Shown here in pieces: positions 1-8,873 of a stretch of 64,000 bases of DNA (within the stretch, counting starts at the first letter, position 1; every line of letters starts with the position of its first letter). The notes under the pieces are model-generated. The model was given only the letters and a program-made list of their open reading frames with translations, was not told the DNA's origin and ran no database searches. Position numbers and translations under genes: made by a program. This DNA is from Lachnospiraceae bacterium (GTDB lineage Bacteria > Bacillota > Clostridia > Lachnospirales > Lachnospiraceae): NCBI GenBank assembly GCA_910575035.1, contig CAJTDL010000003.1, forward strand, positions 227,961 to 291,960, in the 5' to 3' direction.

Positions 1-1803
1 TACATTCCCATGCTCCACATAAACGTCTGGGACTGCAATCTGGAGCACCTGAAAGCCCCGCTCTAACTCCTGTTTTGGCTCCTGGTGCAAATATTGGAGC
101 ACATGCTCGCCAAACCCGCCGCTTGCCACATTTTCTTCCATAGTTACTAACAATTGATGGTTTTTTGCCAACTGATCCAGTAATTCCCCATCCAGCGGCT
201 TGGCAAACCGGGCGTTCACCAAAGTAGGGGCAAACCCCTGTTCCTTCAGCTTCCCTTCCACTTCCAGCGCTGTCTTCACCATGCTCCCCAGGGCAACCAA
301 TGCAATCTGGCTCCCCTCCCGGATTACCTCGCTTTTCCCATACACAATCTTGGCACGGGCTTCCTTAAGCCCATCATAGGCCTCGCCCCTTGGATAGCGT
401 ATGGCAATTGGATGGGGGAAATCCACGGCAAATTTGATCATATCTGAAAGCTCCCATTTATTCTTAGGCGCCATGATATTCATATTTGGGATGGCGGACA
501 GGTAAGATATGTCAAAAATCCCCTGATGGGTCTCCCCATCGCTGCCTACAAGCCCTGCCCGGTCAATGGCAAAGGCCACAGGCAAGTCCTGAATGCACAC
601 ATCATGGAGGATCTGGTCATAAGCCCTTTGCAGAAAAGATGAATACACCGCCACAATCGGCTTTAGGCCTGCCGACGCCAGCCCTGCCGCAAAGGTCACC
701 GCATGCCCTTCCGCAATCCCAACATCAAAAAACCGCTCTGGGAACATATTGTGGAACCGTTTCAGCCCCGTCCCATCGCTCATGGCTGCGGTAATGGCCA
801 CCACCTGCCTGTCCCGCTCCCCTAACTTCCGCATAACAGTAGAAAAAATATCTGTATAATTTGCCTTCGCCCTGGGATGGGTGGGAAGGCCTGTCTCTAT
901 GTCAAAAGGCTCTGTCCCATGGAATCTGGCAGGATGGCGTTCCGCTGGAGGATAACCCTTCCCCTTCTGGGTAATCACATGGACAACCACCGCCCCCTTC
1001 ACCTTGGAGGCTTCGCGGAATACCCGCAGCAGCTCATGGATCTCATGCCCATCCACCGGCCCCAGATAGGTGATCCCCATATTTTCAAACAGCATGCCTG
1101 GAATGAAAAGCTGCTTAATGCTGCTTTTGGTCTTGCGGATATGCTCTACCATGCGCTCTCCATAAATGGGGATCTTATTCAGGGAATTTGTCACTCCATT
1201 CTTCAGCCCCTGGTAGGCATATGCTGTGCGCAGGTTGCCCAAATGCCTGGAAAGCCCACCCACATTTTCAGAAATGGACATATTGTTATCATTTAATACA
1301 ATAATAAAATTCGTCTTCATCCGGGAGGCATTGTTCAAAGCCTCATAGGCCATTCCCCCAGTCAGGGCGCCGTCCCCAATCACAGACACTACCTGATAGC
1401 TGCCCCCTGTGATCTCCCTAGCCTCTGCATACCCAAGCCCTGCAGAGATAGAGGTGGAGCTGTGCCCGGTGCCAAAGCTGTCGCACCCACTCTCCCTTGG
1501 CTTCGGGAATCCGCTTATGCCGCCATATTTGCGCAGACAGTCAAACCCTTCTTTTCTTCCTGTCAAAAGCTTATGGGTATAAGACTGATGCCCCACATCC
1601 CAAATAATCTTATCCTCAGGAAGCTGAAAATAAAGGTGCATCGCCATGGTAAGCTCCACCACTCCCAGGTTCGAAGCCAGATGCCCGCCGTTTTTTGAAA
1701 TCTTACTGATTAAAAAATCCCTTATCTCCTCTGCCAGCACAGGCAGTTCCGCTTCCTCCAATTTTTTGATATCATTAGGCTTCTCTATCTTTTCCAACAC
1801 CAT
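1..1803 (-). CDS. dxs: 1-deoxy-D-xylulose-5-phosphate synthase, 3' end outside window
   Basis: Makes DXP from pyruvate and glyceraldehyde 3-phosphate, the first step of the MEP isoprenoid pathway; cytoplasmic and thiamine-diphosphate dependent. I translated it from the ATG at 1803. The N-terminal part shows the family landmarks GGHLASNLGVVELT and DVGHQSYTHKLLTGR, and a ThDP-binding GDGALTGGMAYE stretch lies near 1340-1385. About 600 codons are present; the family is about 620 residues, so only the last few residues are cut by the window edge. It lies about 100 bp downstream of ispA on the same strand, the usual order in Clostridia. No frameshift was noticed. Confidence 0.95.
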   Translation of the reverse strand, partial: MVLEKIEKPNDIKKLEEAELPVLAEEIRDFLISKISKNGGHLASNLGVVELTMAMHLYFQLPEDKIIWDVGHQSYTHKLLTGRKEGFDCLRKYGGISGFPKPRESGCDSFGTGHSSTSISAGLGYAEAREITGGSYQVVSVIGDGALTGGMAYEALNNASRMKTNFIIVLNDNNMSISENVGGLSRHLGNLRTAYAYQGLKNGVTNSLNKIPIYGERMVEHIRKTKSSIKQLFIPGMLFENMGITYLGPVDGHEIHELLRVFREASKVKGAVVVHVITQKGKGYPPAERHPARFHGTEPFDIETGLPTHPRAKANYTDIFSTVMRKLGERDRQVVAITAAMSDGTGLKRFHNMFPERFFDVGIAEGHAVTFAAGLASAGLKPIVAVYSSFLQRAYDQILHDVCIQDLPVAFAIDRAGLVGSDGETHQGIFDISYLSAIPNMNIMAPKNKWELSDMIKFAVDFPHPIAIRYPRGEAYDGLKEARAKIVYGKSEVIREGSQIALVALGSMVKTALEVEGKLKEQGFAPTLVNARFAKPLDGELLDQLAKNHQLLVTMEENVASGGFGEHVLQYLHQEPKQELERGFQVLQIAVPDVYVEHGNV

Positions 1804-1906
1804 AGATTTCCCCTCCCTTCTCCTGTTCCCCCTCATAGTTTTCCAAGGTAATCCCATCCGCCCCAGCCTGCAGGCAGCTTTTGCGCCCTCTTTTCCGCGC
1901 CCTGCC

Positions 1907-2800
1907 TTACTTTTCCCGTTGGATCAATTCCAGCATCAGACCATTGAGAAATTCATTCCGCACTACCAAGGTGTCTATCAGCTCCACGCTGTGCCTGGAC
2001 AGGCGCTCCACTTCCTGCTTTGCCTGGGCAAGGCCAAACAATGCCACGTATGTGGCCTTATGGTTCTTCTCATCACTTCCAATCGGCTTTCCCAAAACCT
2101 CTGCCGTACTGGTCACATCCAAAATATCATCCTGGATCTGGAATGCAAGCCCAAGCTCCCTGGCTGCCTGCTCCACCTTTTTTTGCTCGCTTTTGGTAGC
2201 CCCGGCAAGCACTGCCCCAATCAGCATGGAACCCTCTATCAATGCACTGGTCTTCAGCTGATAGATAAACTCCAGCATCCCCGCCTCTACAGGCTTCCCT
2301 TCTGCCTCCACATCCGCACACTGGCCGCCCAGCATGCCATAGATTCCAGCCTTTGCCGCAAGCATCTGCAGCGCCTTCCCTATATTGGCATTTCCCGGCT
2401 CAATCTCAAAAGCCTTCACAGCCGTCTCAAAAGCATAGGTCAAAAGCCCGTCCCCTGCAAGGATTCCCATGGCTTCCCCAAACTGGGCATGCGTTGTCTT
2501 TTTGCCCCTGCGGTACGCGTCATTGTCCATGGCAGGCAGGTCATCATGCACCAAGGAATACGTATGTATCATTTCCATGGCAGCCATAAAGGGCTCTATT
2601 ACCCTAGACCTTCCCCCAAACATCCGATAGGTTTCCCACATCAGCATGGGGCGCAGGCGTTTCCCGCCAGCCAATATGCTGTAGTTCATTGCTGAAATCA
2701 CCGTTTTCTGGTATCCCTCCTCCTTAGGAAGGTATTTGGCAATCACAGCCTCCATCTGCTCCGTCCTGGCTGCAATCTCCGCTTTTATATCCATATCCAC
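1907..2800 (-). CDS. ispA: farnesyl/geranyl diphosphate synthase
   Basis: Condenses isopentenyl diphosphate with allylic diphosphates to give C10-C15 prenyl diphosphates. The 297-residue protein has the usual family length. The first aspartate-rich motif is DDLPAMDND (residues 86-94) and the second is DDILD in the C-terminal half; GGKRLRP (about residues 45-51) is the substrate-binding lysine/arginine motif. The start may be GTG at 2800, 5 nt after an AAAGG ribosome site, or ATG at 2794. It belongs to the nusB-xseA-xseB-ispA-dxs operon, but here 2 kb of restriction-modification DNA separates it from xseB, so it may depend on read-through from those genes. Confidence 0.95.
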   Translation of the reverse strand: MDMDIKAEIAARTEQMEAVIAKYLPKEEGYQKTVISAMNYSILAGGKRLRPMLMWETYRMFGGRSRVIEPFMAAMEMIHTYSLVHDDLPAMDNDAYRRGKKTTHAQFGEAMGILAGDGLLTYAFETAVKAFEIEPGNANIGKALQMLAAKAGIYGMLGGQCADVEAEGKPVEAGMLEFIYQLKTSALIEGSMLIGAVLAGATKSEQKKVEQAARELGLAFQIQDDILDVTSTAEVLGKPIGSDEKNHKATYVALFGLAQAKQEVERLSRHSVELIDTLVVRNEFLNGLMLELIQREK

Positions 2801-2935
2801 TCTATCCTTTCTAATGCCAGCAGCATAAAGCCTTCTTCCATATCCCCCTAATCCATATCCAGCCCAAACCCATACAGGCTATCCATCCTATTTGAATCCA
2901 TCCATAACTAATATCCCACAGCCTAAGCATACCGC

Positions 2936-3748
2936 TTATCTACGGAACCCATAATAACTGCCAAATCCAAGCATATAAACTGCCATCGCCATAGACGCCC
3001 CTTCCATGCTGCCTGCCTGGCTGGCAATCTCCCCCAGCTCTTCCAAAACGGTATCGTGGGGCACCTCCACCCCTTCTGTGCCTTTGACAACCTCCTCGAT
3101 CACAGCCGGCAGCTCCATACACATCTGATAAAAAGCATCCTCCTGTCCTGTCACCAATGCATAGAACTGATCCATGCTGACCCTCCGGATCCTCCTATGG
3201 GAAACCTTATTCTTATCTACCGTAGTCTCCCACTTTATATTCTGGGACCTCTGCGCAATGGCTTCCACCAAAAAACAGGCACAGTCATCATCCCGCAGCA
3301 ATTGGTTCTGCATCTTAATATAAGTCTTCCCCGCAGAAGCAGAGTTCATGGTATTATGCTTATTCTTCATCTCCACATAGACGGTATGTACCACATCTCC
3401 CCCAGGCAGCGCAATGCCATCTTCATTTTGGTAGATCACATCCCATCCGCCTTCCTTGCCATTATCCGGCACACGGCAATGCTCCATATACTGAAATATC
3501 CCCTGGTGAAAATACCCAATATCATTATTATTCGCCTTATCCCGCTGCCGAAAGACCTCATTCCCCACTATCGTCTCCCAGTCAAAGCCATAAACCGTCT
3601 TATCAAAGATCAATTTGACCGGGTCAATGATATTCTTATTAAAGCGCTTCACATCAAAGGGCTTCAGCTTCTCCCCATATTTCTCAATAGCCACCTTCAC
3701 ATGCCTCCGGAAATCATCTTCTGAAATAAAGCTTATTGTCCATCCCAC
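2936..3748 (-). CDS. type II restriction endonuclease, Eco47II/Sau96I-like
   Basis: Predicted to cut DNA that the adjacent methyltransferase has not modified. The 270-residue protein has a PD-(D/E)XK-like core: D103 in GGWDVIY, then E126-M-K128 in YVEMKNKHNTMN. That last block resembles what I recall of the Eco47II family, which cuts GGNCC; the specificity is inference. Its start overlaps the methyltransferase end by 16 bp, so the enzyme should be translated after the methylase, a safe order for establishing modification first. An alternative is another PD-(D/E)XK enzyme of unknown site. The pair sits inside a conserved housekeeping operon, which points to acquisition by transfer. Confidence 0.82.
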   Translation of the reverse strand: MGWTISFISEDDFRRHVKVAIEKYGEKLKPFDVKRFNKNIIDPVKLIFDKTVYGFDWETIVGNEVFRQRDKANNNDIGYFHQGIFQYMEHCRVPDNGKEGGWDVIYQNEDGIALPGGDVVHTVYVEMKNKHNTMNSASAGKTYIKMQNQLLRDDDCACFLVEAIAQRSQNIKWETTVDKNKVSHRRIRRVSMDQFYALVTGQEDAFYQMCMELPAVIEEVVKGTEGVEVPHDTVLEELGEIASQAGSMEGASMAMAVYMLGFGSYYGFRR

Positions 3749-4755
3749 GTTTGCATCCCCTCCAGTGCCTCATATATTTTCGCCGCCACCTCATAAGCCA
3801 GGTTCACCGGAACCGCATTCCCCACCTGCTTATACTGGGACATGGCGTTCCCACAAAACTCCCATTCATCCGGGAAGCTCTGGCAACGGGCATTTTCCCG
3901 CACTGTAAAAGGCCGCGCTTCCAGGGGATGGCACCGCTCCGTCTGTTTCTGGGAAGGGGAAGTCAAAACTGTCAGGGATGGCTCCTCCATACTCATCCGC
4001 CGCAGGATCCCCGTCCTGCCCCCTTCCATATTCCAACAGCTCTTCATATATTCCTTGGCAATGTCCTGGTCAATATCCCTCCAATAGCCTCCCGCCGGCA
4101 CCAATTCAAAAATCTTCCGCTTATTCTCCCCATAGGCAATGCCCACGCTTTGGGGGACATTCTGCAGCACATCCCGCAGCACAGGCTTATAACTGTGGGG
4201 CTTAGGGAACTCATAATGGAGCCTGTCCCTTAAATCCTTCCGAATCCCTATGGTGATCAGCCTCTCCCGCTTCTGGGCTACCCCATAATTCCAGGCATTC
4301 AATACCTGCTTTTGGATAGTATACCCAGTTTTCTCAAAAATCTGCAGCATAGTCTGAAATGTCTTGCCCCCATCATGGGAGCAAAGCCCTTTGACATTTT
4401 CAAATAAAAACATCCTGGGCTGCAATTTTTCCAGGAAGATTGCATAATGGTAAAACAAAGTGCCCCGGGCGTCCTCCAAGCCCAGGCGTTTGCCTGCATA
4501 AGAAAATGCCTGGCAGGGCGCGCCGCCGGAAAGCAAGTCCAGCTCTCCACGCTTAACGTGGAAATATTCTTCTAGATCCAGTTCTGTTATCCGCGCAATA
4601 TCATCACAGACCACGTTCCAATCCGGCCTGTTTTTACATAGGGTATCACAGGCATCCTTGTCAATCTCAATCAAACCCAGGGGATGGAAGCCAGCTTTCT
4701 CAAGGCCAAGTGCCAAGCCGCCTGCCCCTGCAAATAATTCAATTGTTGTAAACAT
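3733..4755 (-). CDS. DNA (cytosine-5)-methyltransferase
   Basis: Modification enzyme of the adjacent type II system. Family motifs in order: motif I FAGAGGLALGLEKAGF (SAM binding), motif IV GGAPCQAFS with catalytic C81, motif VI ENVKG (119-123), motif VIII QKRERL, and motif X GNAVPVNLA near the C terminus, with the target-recognition region between VIII and X. I chose ATG 4755 because AGAGAGG lies 5-7 nt upstream and the protein then begins MFTTIELFAG, as is usual. An upstream in-frame extension to 4908 has no ribosome site and would run into xseB. Length is 340 residues, typical of monospecific C5 enzymes. Likely target is GGNCC, only because of the endonuclease family. Confidence 0.92.
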   Translation of the reverse strand: MFTTIELFAGAGGLALGLEKAGFHPLGLIEIDKDACDTLCKNRPDWNVVCDDIARITELDLEEYFHVKRGELDLLSGGAPCQAFSYAGKRLGLEDARGTLFYHYAIFLEKLQPRMFLFENVKGLCSHDGGKTFQTMLQIFEKTGYTIQKQVLNAWNYGVAQKRERLITIGIRKDLRDRLHYEFPKPHSYKPVLRDVLQNVPQSVGIAYGENKRKIFELVPAGGYWRDIDQDIAKEYMKSCWNMEGGRTGILRRMSMEEPSLTVLTSPSQKQTERCHPLEARPFTVRENARCQSFPDEWEFCGNAMSQYKQVGNAVPVNLAYEVAAKIYEALEGMQTWDGQ

Positions 4756-4888
4756 ATGTGCCTCTCTTTCGAACATATTTTCTGTCATCATATCATGTTT
4801 TGGGTGGTAATGCAAGGATTTTTTGCTGGGAAGGGGGAGGCGCCATATGCTGGCTGGTTCTAAAGGACAAGGCGTTTTACCGCCATAT

Positions 4889-5122
4889 TCAGGATTCCAG
4901 CTCCCCAAAGGGCTCTAGGCTGCCTTGATTATTCAGTATGAGCATTTTTTTCTCTACAGCGTCTATTTTTTGATTGCAGAGCTTTAATTTTTGGATCCCT
5001 TGTTCGTATAGGACGAAGGAATCCTCCAGCGTCACTTCACGGTCTTGCATTTTCTGTATAATATGGTCTAATTCCTGGAAGGTTTCTTCCAAGGATGGTT
5101 CTTCTTTCTCTCTTTGGCTCAT
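4889..5122 (-). CDS. xseB: exodeoxyribonuclease VII small subunit
   Basis: Small subunit of ExoVII, which degrades single-stranded DNA together with XseA. About 77 residues, all-helical, with the family signature SLEETFQELDHIIQKM and YEQGIQKLKLC. ATG 5122 lies 2 nt after the xseA stop and has GGAG 7 nt upstream. ATG 5134 is an alternative that overlaps xseA by 10 bp. The restriction-modification DNA begins right after this gene, so this is the left junction of the insertion within the operon. Confidence 0.93.
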   Translation of the reverse strand: MSQREKEEPSLEETFQELDHIIQKMQDREVTLEDSFVLYEQGIQKLKLCNQKIDAVEKKMLILNNQGSLEPFGELES

Positions 5123-5124
5123 TT

Positions 5125-6387
5125 TTATCTCCATTTTTCCTCATTTTTCATTTCAGTTCTCCAATACCTATTCCAGGCTTCCCTTTCCGTTTGCGCCACT
5201 TCCTTAACCTCCGCGGCAATCTTTCCATCCAGCATATAAATTCCCAAAAGCCCTCCCGGTGCCACATCCTCCGTACTGCAGACAGCCCGGCCTTTTTCAT
5301 CTGATACAAACGCATAGCCCTGGCTTAATTTCCTTACTGGGGAAACGGCCTCTAAGCGCTGGGCATACAATTCCATCCTGTGCTTTTCCCGCGTCAGGCA
5401 GGATTCCATCCTTATATGCAGCTTCTCCTCCAAATCTGCCGCTGTCTGCCGTTTTTCATTGACCTGGCTCTCCGGCGACAAAAGCTGGAGCCGGCTGCCA
5501 TACTGCAGCGCCAGTTCCCTGGAACGCTCCAGCTTCTCGGTTATCCTGCGGCTTAATTCCAATTGCAGGGACAATAAGGATGACTCCAGCCCATGGATAT
5601 CATAGACTGCAAGCTCCGCTGCTGCCGAAGGGGTTGGCGCCCGTAAATCTGCCACAAAATCTGCAATTGTCGTATCCGTTTCATGTCCCACAGCAGAAAT
5701 CGTAGGAGTTTGGCATTCAAAAATGGCCCTTGCCACGATTTCCTCGTTAAAGGCCCATAAATCTTCCATGGAGCCGCCGCCCCGTCCCAGGATAATCACA
5801 TCTACACCCAGATGGTCCAATGCGCGGATACCATTGGCGATACTGGCGGCTGCCCCTTCCCCCTGCACCAAGGCTGGGAATAAAATGGTCTGGACATAAG
5901 GGTTCCTGCGGCGGCTGATATTTTGGATATCACGGATGGCTGCGCCTGTTGGGGCTGTCACAATGCCCAATGTCCGGATGTATTTGGGGATTGGCTGCTT
6001 GTACTCCTGGGCAAACATGCCCATTTCTTCCAGCTCCCGCTTCAGCCTTTCAAAACGCTGGTAAAGAAGCCCCTCCCCATCGGGCAGGATCTCACGGGCA
6101 TAGAGCTGATATTTTCCATCCCGCTCATAAACGGAAATGGAGCCAAGCGCAATGACATTGTCCCCATTTTTCATAGAAAAAGCCAGGCCTTTACGGTTTT
6201 TGGCAAATAACACGCCATTCAGCGCCCCTGTCCCATCCTTCAATGTGAAATAAATATGGCCGGACGTGTGGTATTTGCAATTGGATACCTCTCCCTTTAC
6301 ATAGATGCGGTTCATCATAAAATCCTGGGTAAACATATTTTTAATGTAGGAATTAACCTGCCCTACGGTGTATACATTCTTCATCAT
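5125..6387 (-). CDS. xseA: exodeoxyribonuclease VII large subunit
   Basis: Catalytic subunit of ExoVII. The 420-residue protein starts with an OB-fold (VYTVGQVNSYIKNMF ... VKGEVSN ... GHIYFTLKD) that binds single-stranded DNA, followed by the nuclease domain with GIVTAPTGAAIRDI, ILGRGGGSMEDLWAFN and SAVGHETDTTIADFVADLRAPTPSAAAE, all typical, and then a coiled helical C-terminal part. The start overlaps the nusB stop by 4 nt and the end is directly followed by xseB, so translation is coupled along the operon. Confidence 0.96.
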   Translation of the reverse strand: MMKNVYTVGQVNSYIKNMFTQDFMMNRIYVKGEVSNCKYHTSGHIYFTLKDGTGALNGVLFAKNRKGLAFSMKNGDNVIALGSISVYERDGKYQLYAREILPDGEGLLYQRFERLKRELEEMGMFAQEYKQPIPKYIRTLGIVTAPTGAAIRDIQNISRRRNPYVQTILFPALVQGEGAAASIANGIRALDHLGVDVIILGRGGGSMEDLWAFNEEIVARAIFECQTPTISAVGHETDTTIADFVADLRAPTPSAAAELAVYDIHGLESSLLSLQLELSRRITEKLERSRELALQYGSRLQLLSPESQVNEKRQTAADLEEKLHIRMESCLTREKHRMELYAQRLEAVSPVRKLSQGYAFVSDEKGRAVCSTEDVAPGGLLGIYMLDGKIAAEVKEVAQTEREAWNRYWRTEMKNEEKWR

Positions 6388-6779
6388 ACTAATTTTGCAA
6401 GAACCCCGTTGACAAAGGATGAAGAATCATCGGTGCCATAGCTCTTTGCAAGCTCTACTGCCTCGTTGATCGCCACCCCTTCCGGGACATCCTCCTCAAA
6501 TTTCATCTCATAAACGGCAAGGCGTATCAAAGTCAGGTCTGTCTTGCCCATACGGCTGGTCTTCCACCCCTGGGCCACCTGGTTGACCATGGCGTCCAGT
6601 TCTTCGATACGCTCCAGGATTTTCCCAAATTTTTCTTGTATATATATGGTATCCTTTCCCTCTTCCATTCCTGATTCTTCCAAAAAAAGCTGCAGCTGCT
6701 CTGCCATTTGCTCCCTCTCATGGAATTCTACACGGAATAACAGCTTAAAAATCTGCTCTCTGACTTCTCTTCGGCTCAT
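6384..6779 (-). CDS. nusB: transcription antitermination factor NusB
   Basis: RNA-binding antitermination factor that acts with NusE/S10 on rRNA operons. All-helical, 131 residues from ATG 6779, with REQIFKLLFRVEF at the start and the C-terminal signature AINEAVELAKSYGTDDSSSFVNGVL. I preferred ATG 6779 because AGGAAGG is correctly spaced; the upstream ATG at 6794 has no ribosome site. Sits between asp23 and xseA, overlapping xseA by 4 nt. Confidence 0.95.
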   Translation of the reverse strand: MSRREVREQIFKLLFRVEFHEREQMAEQLQLFLEESGMEEGKDTIYIQEKFGKILERIEELDAMVNQVAQGWKTSRMGKTDLTLIRLAVYEMKFEEDVPEGVAINEAVELAKSYGTDDSSSFVNGVLAKLV

Positions 6780-6805
6780 ATCCCTTCCTCTCATGCTGTA
6801 CTGGC

Positions 6806-7183
6806 TTATTTATGCTTATCCAAGTCTACTCTGGCTATGCGGACATTTACACGGCTCACGCCCAGTCCAGTCATATTCTCAATCGCAGACTTCACCTTTT
6901 CCTGCACACTGGCGGAAACCTTAGGAATCGCATAGCCAAAGCGGATGTTCAGTGCCACGTCCACGCTTACCACATTCTCCTGGATCTTCACTTTAATCCC
7001 CTTAGAAAGGTTCTTCATTCCCAATTTGCTGACCAGCTCATTCGTAATATTCCCACGCATGGAGCTCACGCCTTCCACCTCTGTGGCTGCCAAGCCTGCA
7101 ATAATTGCCACCACCTCATCAGCAATGCGCACTTCTCCTAAATTATCATCCTTTATCATATATGCCTTTCTATCTTCAGCCAT
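6806..7183 (-). CDS. Asp23/Gls24 family envelope stress protein
   Basis: Small cytoplasmic or membrane-associated protein of the Asp23 (DUF322) family, common just upstream of nusB in Firmicutes. About 125 residues, with DNLGEVRIADEVVAIIAGLAA, VEGVSSM and VNVRIARVDLD typical of the family. ATG 7183 has AGGAGG 7 nt upstream; the GTG 3 nt before it is less well spaced. First gene of the operon; its promoter lies just beyond the 50-bp repeats. Confidence 0.93.
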   Translation of the reverse strand: MAEDRKAYMIKDDNLGEVRIADEVVAIIAGLAATEVEGVSSMRGNITNELVSKLGMKNLSKGIKVKIQENVVSVDVALNIRFGYAIPKVSASVQEKVKSAIENMTGLGVSRVNVRIARVDLDKHK

Positions 7184-7210
7184 CACTACGCCTCCTAAAA
7201 ATTAATTTTC

Positions 7211-7360
7211 ATTATTATTGCGCTGCTTTCTGCGCATCAAGGATGCCCGATAGGGCGTTCATTATTATTGCGCTGCTTTCTGCGCATCAAGGATGCCCGA
7301 TAGGGCGTTCATTATTATTGCGCTGCTTTCTGCGCATCAAGGATGCCCGATAGGGCGTTC
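7211..7360. repeat. three perfect tandem copies of a 50-bp unit
   Basis: The units 7211-7260, 7261-7310 and 7311-7360 are identical. Each contains two short inverted repeats: TGCGC/GCGCA around an 8-nt loop, and ATGCCC-gata-GGGCGT. They lie in the untranslated leader between the operon promoter (7369-7397) and asp23, so the transcript would carry three copies of the structure. Related degenerate sequence appears at 19925-19985 and a looser one at 8810-8870. There is no spacer sequence between units, so this is not a CRISPR array. Confidence 0.95.
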
Positions 7361-7368
7361 ATTTTCTT

Positions 7369-7397
7369 ATTATAGCAGAATCTCAAACATTTGCAAA
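7369..7397 (-). promoter_or_regulatory. probable sigma-A promoter of the asp23-nusB operon
   Basis: On the minus strand, TTTGCA (7397-7392), a 17-bp spacer and a perfect TATAAT (7374-7369). The spacing is ideal and the position is upstream of asp23, with the 50-bp repeats falling in the leader RNA. Confidence 0.65.
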
Positions 7398-7398
7398 G

Positions 7399-7455
7399 GT
7401 ATTCTGCCCAATTTTCGAAATTCCATCTGCAAGTGTATTTTGCCCAATTTTCGGA
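7399..7455. repeat. pair of 22-bp direct repeats between divergent promoters
   Basis: Two near-identical copies, 7399-7420 and 7434-7455, share the core TTGCCCAATTTTCG or TCTGCCCAATTTTCG, and start 35 bp apart. A third partial match, TTTTCGGAA, occurs at about 7487-7495. They lie just upstream of the minus-strand -35 box and upstream of pfp, where a regulator of both directions could bind. Function is inference. Confidence 0.6.
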
Positions 7456-7481
7456 AGTTTATCTTAATTTGAAAAGAATAC

Positions 7482-7510
7482 TGGTTTTTTCGGAAAGGCT
7501 GTGCTATAAT
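7482..7510 (+). promoter_or_regulatory. probable pfp promoter
   Basis: Perfect TATAAT at 7505-7510, 54 bp before the pfp start codon. At 17-bp spacing the -35 position reads TGGTTT, which is weak, so activation or an extended -10 may be needed. Assigned from position and the -10 box only. Confidence 0.5.
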
Positions 7511-7563
7511 AAGCAACGTTAGCAAAAATGAAAAAATCATACAATTATTTGGAGGAAACCAGA

Positions 7564-8793
7564 ATGAATGGAAATGTGATTGTAGGGCAATCAGGCGGCC
7601 CCACCGCCGTTATCAACTCCAGCCTGGCAGGCGTTTTCCGCACCGCCATTGACCGCGGGGCTAAAACTGTTTACGGGATGCGCTACGGTATCCAGGGCTT
7701 GTTGGACGAAATGTACGTAGACTTATCAGACTATATCAAGAATGAGCTGGACGTGGAAATCCTAAAGCGCACCCCTTCAGCATTCCTTGGCACCTGCCGC
7801 TACAAACTGCCAGCCATCCATGAGAACCAGGATATCTATGTAAAAATTTTCGAGATTCTGGACAAATTAGAGATTGAATGCTTTATCTATATTGGCGGCA
7901 ATGATTCTATGGACACCATCAAGAAGCTTTCCGATTATGCAATCCTAACCGGAAAATCCCAGAAATTTGTGGGTGTTCCCAAAACCATCGACAATGACCT
8001 GGCCTTAACAGACCACACGCCTGGCTTTGGAAGCGCTGCAAAATATATCGCCACTTCCATCAAAGAAGTTATCCGTGATGGAAATGGATTCTCCTATCAG
8101 AAACAATTAGTTACCATTATTGAGATTATGGGGCGCAATGCCGGATGGCTGACAGGGGCTGCTGCCCTTGCCAAAGGCGAAGACTGTGAAGGCGTGGATC
8201 TGATCTACCTGCCAGAAGTGCCTTTTGATACCCAGAATTTTATTGAAGAAGTCCGTGACCTCCTGAAAACAAAGAGCACTGTATTTATTGCGATTTCAGA
8301 AGGAATCCGCTTAGCGGACGGCACCTATGTCAGCGAAGCTGGCGGCGGCTCTGACTATGTAGACGCCTTTGGCCACAAACAGCTGACAGGCTCCGCTACC
8401 TATCTTGCAAACCTAATTAACCATGAAATCGGCTGTAAGACCAGGGCTGTAGAATTCAGTTCCCTCCAAAGAAGCGCGTCCCACCTGGCTTCCCGCGTGG
8501 ACATCAACGAAGCCTTCATGGTAGGCGGTGCTGCTGTAAAGGCAGCCGATGAGGGAGATACCGGAAAAATGGTCGTAATCGACCGCGTGTCCGATGATCC
8601 TTACCAATCCGCAACAGGCGTTTACGACGTTCACAAAATTGCCAATGGCGAAAAAACTGTGCCAAGGGAATGGATCACAGAAAAAGGCGACTATGTCACA
8701 GACGATTTTATCGACTATGTGCGCCCATTGATTCAGGGAGATTACCCATGTGTAATGGTAAACGGCCTGCCACGGCACTTATACCTGAAATAA
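7564..8793 (+). CDS. pfp: diphosphate-dependent 6-phosphofructokinase
   Basis: Phosphorylates fructose 6-phosphate in glycolysis, probably using pyrophosphate. The 409-residue protein begins MNGNVIVGQSGGPTAVINSS. Two known diagnostic positions favour PPi: the active-site loop reads IGGNDSM, with D where ATP enzymes have G, and PKTIDND has K where ATP enzymes have G. MGRNAGWLTGAAALA and SEGIRLADG are also family motifs. ATG 7564 follows GGAGG at 9-10 nt; the upstream in-frame ATG 7528 has no ribosome site. Monocistronic, with its own promoter and a downstream hairpin. Confidence 0.93.
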   Translation: MNGNVIVGQSGGPTAVINSSLAGVFRTAIDRGAKTVYGMRYGIQGLLDEMYVDLSDYIKNELDVEILKRTPSAFLGTCRYKLPAIHENQDIYVKIFEILDKLEIECFIYIGGNDSMDTIKKLSDYAILTGKSQKFVGVPKTIDNDLALTDHTPGFGSAAKYIATSIKEVIRDGNGFSYQKQLVTIIEIMGRNAGWLTGAAALAKGEDCEGVDLIYLPEVPFDTQNFIEEVRDLLKTKSTVFIAISEGIRLADGTYVSEAGGGSDYVDAFGHKQLTGSATYLANLINHEIGCKTRAVEFSSLQRSASHLASRVDINEAFMVGGAAVKAADEGDTGKMVVIDRVSDDPYQSATGVYDVHKIANGEKTVPREWITEKGDYVTDDFIDYVRPLIQGDYPCVMVNGLPRHLYLK

Positions 8794-8873
8794 TAGGCAG
8801 TCCTGCAAAATATGCCAATATGCCCGATAGCAGGGCGCACTGCCCTGCCGGTTGGGCAGCCTGGCAATAACCA

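Noticed and set aside
1646..2695. 349-codon open frame on the plus strand
   Set aside because: It is antisense to ispA and dxs, with no ribosome site and odd composition; ispA on the other strand is a clear gene.
7211..7360. CRISPR array
   Set aside because: The three units are directly adjacent with no variable spacers and no cas genes nearby.
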